Below, in pieces: positions 1 through 7,614 of a DNA stretch of 64,000 nucleotides. Origin of the DNA: Rhizobium sp. WSM4643 (GTDB lineage Bacteria; Pseudomonadota; Alphaproteobacteria; Rhizobiales; Rhizobiaceae); assembly GCF_025152745.1 (NCBI RefSeq), contig NZ_CP104040.1, positions 310,001 through 374,000 on the forward strand. Reading direction: 5' to 3'. A program made the translations under genes and the position numbers. Under the pieces are notes generated by a model. The model ran no database searches and was not told where the DNA came from. It saw only the letters and a list, made by a program, of their open reading frames with translations. The first letter of the stretch is position 1; each line of letters begins with the position of its first letter.

Positions 1-1
1 C

Positions 2-601
2 AACTTCGACAATTTCGCGCTTGCCCGCATTTCCGAGGCTTCGGCCCCTTTCGGTGAACGCGATATCGTCATCACCAATGTCGCTGAGCGGCGTGTCGGC
101 CTTTTCATCACGACGTTGAAGGAAGCGCTGGGAACGGTCCGGGCAAAGACCGCCCATTTCCTGGCAACGCCGGTCCATGGCAGGAGCGCACAGCCGGAAG
201 TTTATCCGTCCGATCTTGTTTTCAACGAATTCCTCGCTGGCGTCTTTCTCTTCATCCCGCTGTTTACGCCGGAAGGGCGGCGATACTGCCTCGTGCTCAG
301 CGGCGAGCGTCAGGAGCCGGATCAGAGTGAGATCGCCGACATGCTTCTCGACGCTATGCGCATTTTCGACAAGCTGTACGAGGAAATCCTGGCGCCGGAA
401 ATGTCCGGACGGCTGACGCAGCGCGAATCGGAAATCGTCAAATGGACCAGCGAAGGCAAGACGTCGGCGGAAATCGCAATTATTCTCGGTCTCTCCGAAC
501 ACACGGTCAATTCGCACATCACTGCGGCCGCGCGCAAACTTGACGCCGTCAACCGCGTTCATATGGTGGCGATCGCCTTGAGGAATGGTTTGGTTTCGTG
601 A
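2..601 (+). CDS. LuxR-family transcriptional regulator, 3' part
   Basis: The reading frame is open from base 2 to the TGA at 599-601 without an internal stop, so the gene starts left of the window and only its last 199 residues are seen. The final ~60 residues form a LuxR/FixJ-type helix-turn-helix (LTQRESEIVKWTSEGKTS, then LGLSEHTVNSH), much like the C-termini of VisN and VisR further right. The part before it has no motif I recognise and is probably a ligand or partner domain. The following receiver gene may be translationally coupled, since a GTG overlaps this stop codon. Target genes are unknown. Confidence 0.8.
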   Translation, partial: NFDNFALARISEASAPFGERDIVITNVAERRVGLFITTLKEALGTVRAKTAHFLATPVHGRSAQPEVYPSDLVFNEFLAGVFLFIPLFTPEGRRYCLVLSGERQEPDQSEIADMLLDAMRIFDKLYEEILAPEMSGRLTQRESEIVKWTSEGKTSAEIAIILGLSEHTVNSHITAAARKLDAVNRVHMVAIALRNGLVS

Positions 602-630
602 AATTGGTTTCGGATTGGGGAAATGAGACG

Positions 631-1068
631 ATGATCACCGAAACGGGCCGGAGGAACACTGTCAAAGTTCTCTTTGTCGATGACGAATTCATCGAATTCC
701 GCGCGCTCAAGAAGAAGATAGCCGATCTCTCCGAGCCGGCCGTCGAGGTTGAATATTCGCAATCGATCGGTGACGCGCTGGAAAAGATCCGCCTGGCGCG
801 CTTCGATCTCATCCTGCTCGACAACCGCCTGCTGCCCAATGCCGATTTCCGCGAAACGGTGCCGGAACTGCGCGGCATCGGTTACACCGGCCCGATCGGC
901 GTCGTCTCCACCGATATATCGGGTGGCTATTTCCAGGAATTCCCGGATTACGGCGTCGATTTCCGCATCGGCAAGGACGAAATCGATGTCCAGGCGTTGC
1001 AGCACATCATCCGCGAATATGTGACCTATGACGTCCCGGATTTCTGGAAGGACGATTACAGTATCTAA
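631..1068 (+). CDS. Stand-alone response-regulator receiver protein
   Basis: A 145-residue protein made of one CheY-like receiver domain with no output domain. Visible features are the acidic pair D17-D18 (VLFVDDEF), the likely phospho-acceptor D64 (LILLDNRL), S93/T94 and a lysine at 115. The text around that lysine (RIGKDEID) is not the usual KPF, so phosphotransfer geometry may be unusual. I chose ATG 631 because GGGGA lies about 9 nt upstream; a GTG at 598 overlapping the previous stop would add 11 residues. It lies between a LuxR regulator and a convergent histidine kinase, which is a plausible partner by position only. Confidence 0.8.
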   Translation: MITETGRRNTVKVLFVDDEFIEFRALKKKIADLSEPAVEVEYSQSIGDALEKIRLARFDLILLDNRLLPNADFRETVPELRGIGYTGPIGVVSTDISGGYFQEFPDYGVDFRIGKDEIDVQALQHIIREYVTYDVPDFWKDDYSI

Positions 1069-1071
1069 CCA

Positions 1072-1788
1072 TCAGGCAATCGGAAGGCGGATGATGAAAC
1101 AGCTGCCGCTCGCATCCGAATGTTCGAGGCTGATATCGCCCCCAAGCGCCGTTAGAAACTCCCGCGCCGTCGTCAATCCGAGACCGGCGCCCTGAACCGC
1201 TCCCGCCTTCGGCAATTTCCAGAACGGCTCGAATATTCGCTGCCGATAAGCCGGATCGATGCCCGTCCCATTGTCGGAAATCCGGAAAAACCAGTCCGTC
1301 CCCGTGCGCTCCGCGGCGATGGCGACATGCGGCGGCGCTTCCCCGCGATAGGTGAGGGCATTGGTCAAAAGATGCCGCAGCACCAGACCGAAGAGGGCAG
1401 GGTCGGTACGGATGGAGGGCAGGCCGTCGCTTTCAAGCGTCGCCTCGCGGACCGCCGTCTCGTCGGCCAGCTCGCCCCAGACATTTTCGGCCAGCGCTTG
1501 CAGATCGACCTCTTCAGGCGTCACCTGAGGTGTGCCGCCGGCAAGGCTCATCAACGCTTTGGTGAGCCGCTGCGCCGTCTGCGCCTTTTCCAGGATCATC
1601 CGGAGGCTCTGAAGCTGTTCGCCGTCGAGCGTCTCCTCGAGATCGTCGAGCAGCAGCTCGGCATACATGGCGATATGGCGGAGCGGCGATTGCAGGTCGT
1701 GCGAAGCGGTCGCGAGAAAACGCTTGATGCGCTCCTCGCTGTCACTGGCACTGTTGGTTTCCGGCGGTCTTGTCGGGTTGGATGACAT
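1072..1788 (-). CDS. Sensor histidine kinase, no membrane segment
   Basis: A 238-residue HisKA plus HATPase protein without an input domain or membrane span. The H-box with phospho-acceptor H30 (ASHDLQSPLRH) is near the N-terminus, followed by an N-box around N143 (LLTNALTYR), G1 at 172-178 (DNGTGID), an F-box (FEPFW) and G2 at 200-205 (GAGLGL). All catalytic boxes are present. The start is the ATG at 1788 preceded by GGGAAA; a TTG seven codons upstream is less likely. Its 3' end is 3 nt from the end of the convergent receiver gene, suggesting a partner pair, although the signal and the output are unknown. Confidence 0.82.
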   Translation of the reverse strand: MSSNPTRPPETNSASDSEERIKRFLATASHDLQSPLRHIAMYAELLLDDLEETLDGEQLQSLRMILEKAQTAQRLTKALMSLAGGTPQVTPEEVDLQALAENVWGELADETAVREATLESDGLPSIRTDPALFGLVLRHLLTNALTYRGEAPPHVAIAAERTGTDWFFRISDNGTGIDPAYRQRIFEPFWKLPKAGAVQGAGLGLTTAREFLTALGGDISLEHSDASGSCFIIRLPIA

Positions 1789-1813
1789 CTGGCGGTTTCC
1801 CGATCTCAATTGC

Positions 1814-1864
1814 AGCGCCGCGCGTCCTTTCAGACGCGCAAAGGGCGCTGTAACACTTTGAATT
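1814..1864 (+). repeat. Dispersed intergenic repeat, family A, copy 1
   Basis: A ~51-bp element beginning AGCGCCGCGCGTC and ending AACACTTTGAATT, with an internal palindromic arm around TTTCAGACGCGCAAAG. The same string recurs at 1952-2002, on the other strand at 5392-5440, and split in two at 19795-20049. It lies just upstream of the histidine-kinase start. It is comparable to the intergenic mosaic elements described in rhizobia; assignment to a named family would need alignment. Confidence 0.75.
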
Positions 1865-1896
1865 AAAACATAATGCAGCAGCCGACAATAGAAAGA

Positions 1897-1922
1897 GGGC
1901 GCCGGCTCTGCAACCGGCGCCC
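1897..1922 (-). terminator. Intrinsic terminator downstream of secDF
   Basis: GGGCGCCGG (1897-1905) and CCGGCGCCC (1914-1922) form a perfect 9-bp stem with an 8-nt loop. Read on the minus strand, the direction of secDF, the stem is followed by the pyrimidine-rich TCTTTCTATTG. It lies about 130 bp after the secDF stop codon. Confidence 0.7.
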
Positions 1923-1951
1923 CCTTCAGGGATGCGTTAAAGACGGAATAG

Positions 1952-2050
1952 AGCGCCGCGCGTCTTTTCAGACACGCAAAGGACGCTCTATCACTTTGAA
2001 TTGCGCATGATCCTTTCCGAAAATCGATTCCGATTTTCGGGGTTATGCGC
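1952..2050 (+). repeat. Family A repeat copy 2 plus adjoining hairpin
   Basis: A second family A element (1952-2002) is followed directly by a palindrome. CCGAAAATCG (2017-2026) pairs with CGATTTTCGG (2031-2040), and outer arms GCGCAT / ATGCGC lie at about 2003 and 2045. The outer arm ends on the secDF stop codon (2050-2052), so the repeat abuts the gene end. In the secDF transcript this would be a strong 3' stem-loop. Confidence 0.75.
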
Positions 2051-4596
2051 TAGCTCGCGGACTTGCGCGGGCGACCCTGTTCAGGGGGGATGATCTCCAC
2101 TGCCGTATCGGTTGCCGCTGCCTTGGCATGGCGGCGGCGCCAGTCGCCGAGGAAGAGCAGGATGGGTGCCGCGATGAAGATCGACGAGGCGCCGGCCACG
2201 AGAATGCCGAAGACCATCGGGATTGCGAAGCTCGAGACGGCACTACCGCCCCAGATCGCCATCGGCACCAGCGCGAGGAAGGCCGTCGCATTGGTGTAAA
2301 GGCTTCGCGCCAGCGTCTCGTTGATCGACTTGTCGATGATCTCGCGCAACGGCATCGACTTGTAGAGCCGCATGTTTTCGCGCATGCGGTCGTAGACGAC
2401 GACCTTGTCGTTCACCGAATAACCGACAAGCGTCAGGATGGCGGCGATCGCCGTCAGGTTGAAGTCGAGGCCGGTGATCGCGAAGAAGCCGATCGCCTTG
2501 GTGACATCGAGCACCAGCGTGACGATGGCACCCACGGCAAATGGCCATTCGAACCGCACCCAGATGTAGATGAGCATCGCCAAGCTTGCGATCACCACCG
2601 ACAGGATACCGGCCCAGGCAAGCTCGCCGCTGACCTTCGGACCGATGACGTCGGTACCTTCGACGGTGGCGGTCGGATCGATCTTGGCGACCTCGGCCTT
2701 CAGCTTGGTCACCGCTGCCGTCTGCGCCTCTTCGCCGCCTTCCTGCCGCTGGGCACGAACGAGAATGCTGTTCTTGTCGCCGAAGGACTGCAGCGAGATT
2801 TCGCCGAGACCAAGCGTGTTCAAGCCTTCACGGAACGTCCCGAGATCGGCCGGGCCGGTGGTCTTGACGGCCATCTGGATGCCGCCGCGGAAATCGACGC
2901 CGTAGTTGAGGCCCGGATGAATGAAAAGCACGACGGAGGCGATCGAAAGCAGCGCTGAAACGGTGAGGCCGAAGAAGCGCGCCTTCATGAACTGGATGTG
3001 CTTGTCATAGGGGCTGAACGGGATCAACGGCCGGATGTTCAGCACCTTGATCTTGCTGCGGCGGGTGATCTCGATCATCGCGACACGCACGAAGGCGACC
3101 GATGTGAACATCGAGATGATCAGGCCGAGCGCCATGGTCACGGCAAAGCCGCGAACCGGTCCGGAGCCGAAAAAGAACAGGATGGCCGCAGCGATCAGGG
3201 CCGTCATGTTGCCGTCGATAATGGTCGAATAGGCGCGGCGGAAGCCGGTGTCTATCGCGGCGAAGGCGCTCTTGCCCTTGCGCGTTTCTTCGCGGATGCG
3301 CTCGTTGATGAGAACGTTGGCGTCGACAGCAAGGCCGATGCCGAGAACGACACCGGCAATGCCAGGCAGCGTTAGCGTCGCACCGACCAGCGTTAGCGCC
3401 GAGAAGGTCAGGATCGTGTGGATCAACAGCGCGATATTCGCCAGGAAGCCCCAGGTGCCATAGAGAACGAAGATGAAGGCTGCGACGAGCACAAAGCCGA
3501 CGATGCCGGAATAAATGCCCATCTTGATGGCATCGGCTCCGAGGTCGGCGCCGACGGTGCGCTCTTCGATGACCGTCAGCTTGGCGGGCAGGGCGCCGGC
3601 GCGCAACATGGCGGCCAGCGTCGTGGCGCTATCGGCCGAGAAACTGCCGGAGATCTGGCCGGAACCGCCGGTGATCGGCTCGCGGATAACAGGCGCGCTC
3701 AGCACCTTGTCGTCGAGGACGATGGCGAAGGGATTGCCGACGTTCTGGCGGGTGATCTCGGCAAAGCGGCTGGCGCCGGCGCTGTCGAAGCGGAAGCTGA
3801 CGATCGGCTCATGCGTGTTCGGGTCGAAGCTGACGCGGGCATCCGAAAGGCGGTCGCCGGAGATTTCGACGCGGTCGAGGACCGGATAGGACCTGCCTTC
3901 ATCGTCCTTCAGCATGGTCACGCCGGGTCCGGGCGCATTGTTCGGCGACAGCATGTGGAACGACATCTTGGCGGTGGAGCCGAGCAGTTCGCGCAGGCGT
4001 GACGGATCCTGCGCGCCCGGAAGCTGGACGAGCACGCGATTGGCGCCGATGCGCTGGATGGTGGGCTCGGAGACGCCGACCTGGTCGACGCGCTGGCGGA
4101 TGACTTCAAGGCTTTGCTGGACGGCGTTGTCGACATTGGCGGAGATGCCGGCCGGCGAGAAGCCGACCGTGATGGTGGCGCCGTTCGCAGTGACGGCCAG
4201 ATCCGACTGGCCGGCGCTGAGGCCGGTGCTGATCGGGTTGGCAAGCGTCTTGAGCTCGGTGACGGCAGCATCGCTCTGCGCGGCATCGGCAAGCGTCACG
4301 ACGATCTGGTTCTGGCTGCGGACCACGGCTTTCGGCTGGATGCCCTTTTCGCGCAGCACGCGCCGGGCGTCCTGAAGCAGCGACTGCAGCCGCTCCTTGG
4401 TCAAGTCGGCTTCGTCGACTTCCAGAACGAGGTGCGAACCACCGCGAAGGTCGAGGCCGAGTGACACCTGCTGATGCGGCAGCCAGGCCGGCACGCGCTG
4501 GAGGACGGATTGCGGCAGGGCGTTCGGCAGGGCGATCAATAGGCCGAGTAGGATGATCACCGTATAGGTGACCACCAGCCATCGTGAAGTACGCAT
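2050..4596 (-). CDS. secDF: Protein translocase SecDF fusion
   Basis: An 848-residue fusion of SecD and SecF, RND-type membrane proteins that use the proton gradient to pull proteins through SecYEG. The SecD half (about 1-520) has an N-terminal membrane span, the hallmark LGLDLRGG at 46-53, a large periplasmic P1 region and a cluster of spans ending in a segment with VLGIGLAVDANVLINERIRE. The SecF half (from about 540) has GVDFRGG near 565 and a second RND bundle with VGYSVNDKVVVYDRMRE. Fused secDF is common in alphaproteobacteria. No yajC is seen in front; a small membrane protein precedes it. Full length, with no sign of decay. Confidence 0.96.
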   Translation of the reverse strand: MRTSRWLVVTYTVIILLGLLIALPNALPQSVLQRVPAWLPHQQVSLGLDLRGGSHLVLEVDEADLTKERLQSLLQDARRVLREKGIQPKAVVRSQNQIVVTLADAAQSDAAVTELKTLANPISTGLSAGQSDLAVTANGATITVGFSPAGISANVDNAVQQSLEVIRQRVDQVGVSEPTIQRIGANRVLVQLPGAQDPSRLRELLGSTAKMSFHMLSPNNAPGPGVTMLKDDEGRSYPVLDRVEISGDRLSDARVSFDPNTHEPIVSFRFDSAGASRFAEITRQNVGNPFAIVLDDKVLSAPVIREPITGGSGQISGSFSADSATTLAAMLRAGALPAKLTVIEERTVGADLGADAIKMGIYSGIVGFVLVAAFIFVLYGTWGFLANIALLIHTILTFSALTLVGATLTLPGIAGVVLGIGLAVDANVLINERIREETRKGKSAFAAIDTGFRRAYSTIIDGNMTALIAAAILFFFGSGPVRGFAVTMALGLIISMFTSVAFVRVAMIEITRRSKIKVLNIRPLIPFSPYDKHIQFMKARFFGLTVSALLSIASVVLFIHPGLNYGVDFRGGIQMAVKTTGPADLGTFREGLNTLGLGEISLQSFGDKNSILVRAQRQEGGEEAQTAAVTKLKAEVAKIDPTATVEGTDVIGPKVSGELAWAGILSVVIASLAMLIYIWVRFEWPFAVGAIVTLVLDVTKAIGFFAITGLDFNLTAIAAILTLVGYSVNDKVVVYDRMRENMRLYKSMPLREIIDKSINETLARSLYTNATAFLALVPMAIWGGSAVSSFAIPMVFGILVAGASSIFIAAPILLFLGDWRRRHAKAAATDTAVEIIPPEQGRPRKSAS

Positions 4597-4679
4597 GTTG
4601 TATTCCTTGATATCGAGGGCCGGCGCTCGGGCGCTGGCGGCATGTCGTCAATGGTCGGAAGCGCCGATCGGCGCGAGCG

Positions 4680-5117
4680 TCAGGTAGCGACCGGCGGTGC
4701 GCGCGGCTGATGGGTCCTGGAGACTGCGGCATGAAGCGAAGCTTCAAATGCCGCAAAGGGCGCGGCCATGGTCCAGCCGGAAAAATCGACAACCGGGGTG
4801 GCGGCAAGGGCAAGCGGTCCGGCGTCATGCGCCGCCTGCTTCGGTGCAAGCTTGCGTTCAGTCGCAAGCAGCCCGCGCACGGTATCGCTCGCAGTCAGCT
4901 GCGGCGGCTGCAAATCCCGATCGGAAGAGGAAAGCGTATTGACGGCGGCGGCCGGCGAGATCACCAGATTGCCGCCGAAAAGCAGGCCGAGATAGGCAAG
5001 GACAGCGACGAGAAGGGAAGCGGCGATACGGCTCGTCAGACGGCGCTGGTCCAGCTCCATCCTCTCCGTCCCGGCGATGTCACTCCCGTATCGGCTCAAA
5101 GCGCGCCAATCTCTCAT
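4680..5117 (-). CDS. Hypothetical membrane-anchored protein
   Basis: A 145-residue protein of unknown function with one hydrophobic segment around 30-50 (AASLLVAVLAYLGLLFGG) and an Ala/Pro-rich remainder, so probably a single-span inner-membrane protein. ATG 5117 is preceded by GGGAAGA and overlaps the stop of the antiporter remnant upstream (ATGA). A second ATG at 5060 with GGAGAGG immediately in front would give 126 residues. It ends 83 bp before the secDF start and could share a transcript with it. I recognise no family. Confidence 0.5.
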   Translation of the reverse strand: MRDWRALSRYGSDIAGTERMELDQRRLTSRIAASLLVAVLAYLGLLFGGNLVISPAAAVNTLSSSDRDLQPPQLTASDTVRGLLATERKLAPKQAAHDAGPLALAATPVVDFSGWTMAAPFAAFEASLHAAVSRTHQPRAPPVAT

Positions 5118-5332
5118 TCTCTTCCCGGCGGAGGGTCATCCGTCGGCATAATTGTATCAGGCCCATGCCCGTCTTCATAGGGCACACTCTCATGATGCAC
5201 TTGGGCGAGCCGGTCAACCATGCCCAGCGCGATTTCACGCTCACCCATGATGACGGTATCGGCGCCATAGTGCGTCAGCTCGTCGACGTCGGCGGCGGAA
5301 TGGGCGCGGGCGACGAGGAGGCTTGAGATCAT
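5114..5332 (-). pseudogene. Remnant of a Kef-type cation/proton antiporter C-terminus
   Basis: A 72-codon frame whose sequence (ARAHSAADVDELTHYGAD, then VIMGEREIALGMVD) matches the end of the TrkA-N/RCK domain and tail of CPA2 (KefB/YbaL-like) transporters, normally near residue 500-600 of a much larger protein. An in-frame TGA lies two codons before the first ATG, and no transporter sequence is visible upstream. It therefore looks like the surviving 3' end of a deleted gene. Its stop overlaps the start of the next gene. Family match from memory of the conserved VMGEREIA motif. Confidence 0.6.
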
Positions 5333-5391
5333 GGGTCAAGGCGCAAGGGAAACAATTCTCACTCCTGCTCTGTGCCGCGCGGCGCGTGCAT

Positions 5392-5440
5392 AATTCAAAG
5401 GGTTACAGTGCCCGCTGCGCCTCTCGAAAAGACGTGCGGC
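5392..5440 (-). repeat. Family A repeat, diverged inverted copy
   Basis: Read on the minus strand this gives CACGTCTTTTCGAGAGGCGC, then GGGCACTGTAACCCTTTGAATT, recognisably the family A element with several substitutions. It sits between the antiporter remnant and the end of the glycosyltransferase gene, in a gap (5333-5456) where I see nothing else. Confidence 0.6.
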
Positions 5441-5456
5441 TCTGTCATCGGGCAGG

Positions 5457-6887
5457 CTAAACCGGCTCAGGCGCCAGGCAGGCGGCAGAGACCTTGTAGG
5501 CAGAAAGCGTCTTACCCTTGTAGTTGCCTTCCGTCGGCTGCCAGTTCTTCAGCACCTCGGGCGTCTCGCTGGCGCAGGTGAAGGGTCCGTCCGTCAGGAA
5601 AAGCACCTTGCCGGTGGTGTCGGCCGGCAGAGCGAATTCCTGCTCGTAATAGCTCTCCGGAAGGCCCGCGGGCGCCCGCGCATAGATCCGGTAGGATTGA
5701 TCGCGCAGCGTATAGAAAAGATCGGCGGCCATGTCGCGATTGTCGGTGACGATGATGTCGGTGCCGGCCTGAGCTGCGAGAGCGGCCGCCTCACGGCTGA
5801 CTTCGGCACGGCCGAGATAGCGCTTCATCAGCGCGTCGCCGTTCGGCAGCAGCAACTGATGCGGAAAGATCGTCGCCAGCGGAAAGAGCAGGCTGGCGAT
5901 GCCGTTGATGGCCAGCGACAGCCTGAGCCCCTTGGGCCACATCCGGTAAAGCAGCCAGACGGCAAGGATGGTCCCTGCGACATAGGCAGTCACGGCCCAG
6001 TTGGCATAGGCCTTGGCGACCGTTGCCTGCAGCGTGATCAGCACCACCACCGGTATCGACAGCCAGACCAGTATCTTCTCGCGATCGTCGCTCCTGCCCT
6101 TGATCATGCGATAGACCGCCCAGAGCATCGCAAAGAAGATGATCGGCCCAACGACGCCGAATTGGGCGGAGAAAAATTCAAGCCCGCGACGCAAGTTGAT
6201 GCCCAGTTCGCTCCAATGGGCGATGTCCTGCGTATGCCGCACCGTAGTATTGTCGTGCTGCAGGTTCCACCAGAGGTTCGGCAAGGCGACGACCGCCGCG
6301 ACCGCGACCGCGATGATGAAATCCCGGATGGCGATGCGCGCCGCCGGAATGAGGAGGAGGGCAAGCGCGCCGCCCGGAACGACGAACAGCACGGCATATT
6401 TGGTCAGGAAGGCGAGGCCGACGCTAAGGCCCATGACGAGCGCCAGCCCGACCGAGCGTCGCTGCGTTAAGCCGAAATAGGCAAGCAAAGCGATCGCGAT
6501 GAAAAACAGCAGGATCACGTCGGTCGAGAAGAACACCGAAGAAAGCGCCACGCCCGGAAGCGTGATGTAGGTGGCGCCCGTCCAGCCTTCGATCTCCGGC
6601 CCGACGAAACGTTTTGCCGTCTTCATCAGCACCAGTGCGGCCGCCATGTGGATCAGCGGTCCGAGCAGCCTGATCCAATAGATGGCGTTGGAGCCGGAAA
6701 GCTCGGTCATCGCCCGGATCACCCAGGCAATCATCGGCGGCTTGGAATAGTAGCCGAGATCGAGATTCTGCGACCAGAACCAGTACTGCGCCTCGTCGAC
6801 GAAAAGGTCCGTCGCATCGAAATTGAGCGTGACCACGCGCCAGAGCGTGAAGCCAAGAACGATGAGGAGACCAGATCTGGGGGACAT
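5457..6887 (-). CDS. GT39-family (ArnT/PMT-like) membrane glycosyltransferase
   Basis: A polytopic membrane protein of 476 residues from the ATG at 6887. Family members transfer sugars from polyprenyl-phosphate donors to lipids or proteins in the periplasm. The first loop carries DATDLFVDEAQYWFW and YYSKPPMIAW, the acidic DEAQYW motif and SKPP segment typical of ArnT-like bacterial enzymes. About ten hydrophobic spans follow, then a C-terminal periplasmic domain from about 370. The frame continues 84 codons further upstream, but that part is translated from a dispersed repeat and is unlikely to be coding. The acceptor is unknown; lipid A or another envelope glycan is an inference. Confidence 0.8.
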   Translation of the reverse strand: MSPRSGLLIVLGFTLWRVVTLNFDATDLFVDEAQYWFWSQNLDLGYYSKPPMIAWVIRAMTELSGSNAIYWIRLLGPLIHMAAALVLMKTAKRFVGPEIEGWTGATYITLPGVALSSVFFSTDVILLFFIAIALLAYFGLTQRRSVGLALVMGLSVGLAFLTKYAVLFVVPGGALALLLIPAARIAIRDFIIAVAVAAVVALPNLWWNLQHDNTTVRHTQDIAHWSELGINLRRGLEFFSAQFGVVGPIIFFAMLWAVYRMIKGRSDDREKILVWLSIPVVVLITLQATVAKAYANWAVTAYVAGTILAVWLLYRMWPKGLRLSLAINGIASLLFPLATIFPHQLLLPNGDALMKRYLGRAEVSREAAALAAQAGTDIIVTDNRDMAADLFYTLRDQSYRIYARAPAGLPESYYEQEFALPADTTGKVLFLTDGPFTCASETPEVLKNWQPTEGNYKGKTLSAYKVSAACLAPEPV

Positions 6888-6974
6888 GAACCGATAGTTC
6901 CGCTGACATGAAAGGCGCGAGTGCGATACACCAAAGGTGCCGGACTGCCAACGGGGAAGGGCGGAGATCAGTTT

Positions 6975-7075
6975 AAAGCATGGCGCGCAAAACTGTGCAA
7001 CTGCGGTAACGACATGCGTAAAAGTAAAAATCCAATGCGCGAAGAGCGTATCTGAAAGATCGCGACGCGCTTCAG
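6975..7075 (+). repeat. Dispersed intergenic repeat, family B, copy 1
   Basis: An element of ~100 bp starting AAAGCATGGCGCGCAAAA, with a palindromic core ending AACGACATGCGTAAAA and a tail ATCGCGACGCGCTTCAG. Close copies are at 21651-21755, 21850-21950 and 26477-26583, with partial copies at 19822-19952 and 53881-53911. It lies upstream of the GT39 gene. Confidence 0.75.
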
Positions 7076-7185
7076 AACACCCGAAGTGCGCGGAGATCGC
7101 GACTTGCAGCGAGAAAATCGAGACGGGCGACGGCGGCAAGCAGCGTCATTGCAATCAAGCAGGAACCCAATCCGAGAACAATCAT
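7072..7185 (-). CDS. Possible 37-residue small hydrophobic protein
   Basis: On the minus strand an ATG at 7185 opens a short frame (MIVLGLGSCLIAMTLLAA...) with a hydrophobic N-terminal half and a basic tail ending at a TGA at 7072-7074. The tail runs into the end of the family B repeat, which supplies the stop codon. No convincing ribosome binding site is seen in GACAAGGACTGAGCA. It could be a membrane microprotein or chance. Confidence 0.2.
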   Translation of the reverse strand: MIVLGLGSCLIAMTLLAAVARLDFLAASRDLRALRVF

Positions 7186-7614
7186 TGCTCAGTCCTTGTC
7201 GACGTCATGTCTTGGTTATCGACCGGCATATAACACGGAGCTTGCGTGTGCCTTGTAGCAGCCGTGCAACTCCGCAGCAGTATTTGCTGTGAACGGCGTT
7301 GAATTGCTTCAAAAGCCCGCACCGCGAAAGGCTTATTAACCTTCAGGCAAGGAATTAACCATAAACATTGGTTTACACGTCGGAATGGGAAGATGCACTC
7401 GTTCCCACCAGGCATGACGCCGTCCCGCCGTACCGGTTGATCCGGTATCCATCTCTTCAGACAGCTCCGAAACATAGCTGATCAGGGGGCTCGATCCGCC
7501 GGTTGTAACCGGTGGTGAGGACCGTCTCCACGCTTCGCGTTCAACGGATGCTGCGCAAGTTTTTGGCCGGGCCTTCGCCCGGAAAGTGGTTGGGGACAGG
7601 CGTTGAGGCAGGAC
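7186..7614 (+). promoter_or_regulatory. Upstream region of the che operon
   Basis: A 429-bp gap in front of icpA with no convincing gene. It holds an AT-richer stretch with two TTAACC hexamers (about 7335-7360). Two short palindromes follow: TACCGG/CCGGTA at 7431-7447 and CCGGTTGTAACCGG at 7499-7512. The che promoter should lie here. The second palindrome, about 100 bp before the start codon, is a plausible operator or leader hairpin; which regulator uses it is unknown. Confidence 0.4.

Noticed and set aside
2128..2958. A 276-codon plus-strand frame opposite secDF
   Set aside because: Antisense to the SecF half, very rich in D, H and R, no plausible function.
6888..7139. N-terminal extension of the GT39 protein by 84 residues
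   Set aside because: The extension is translated from a family B repeat and intergenic DNA; the conserved protein begins near ATG 6887.
7333..7360. CtrA box upstream of the che operon
   Set aside because: Two TTAACC hexamers are present but spaced far apart (TTAA-N15-TTAAC), not the N7 spacing.
7182..7475. A 97-codon minus-strand frame upstream of icpA
   Set aside because: No domain, no ribosome binding site and it covers the expected che promoter region with its palindromes.
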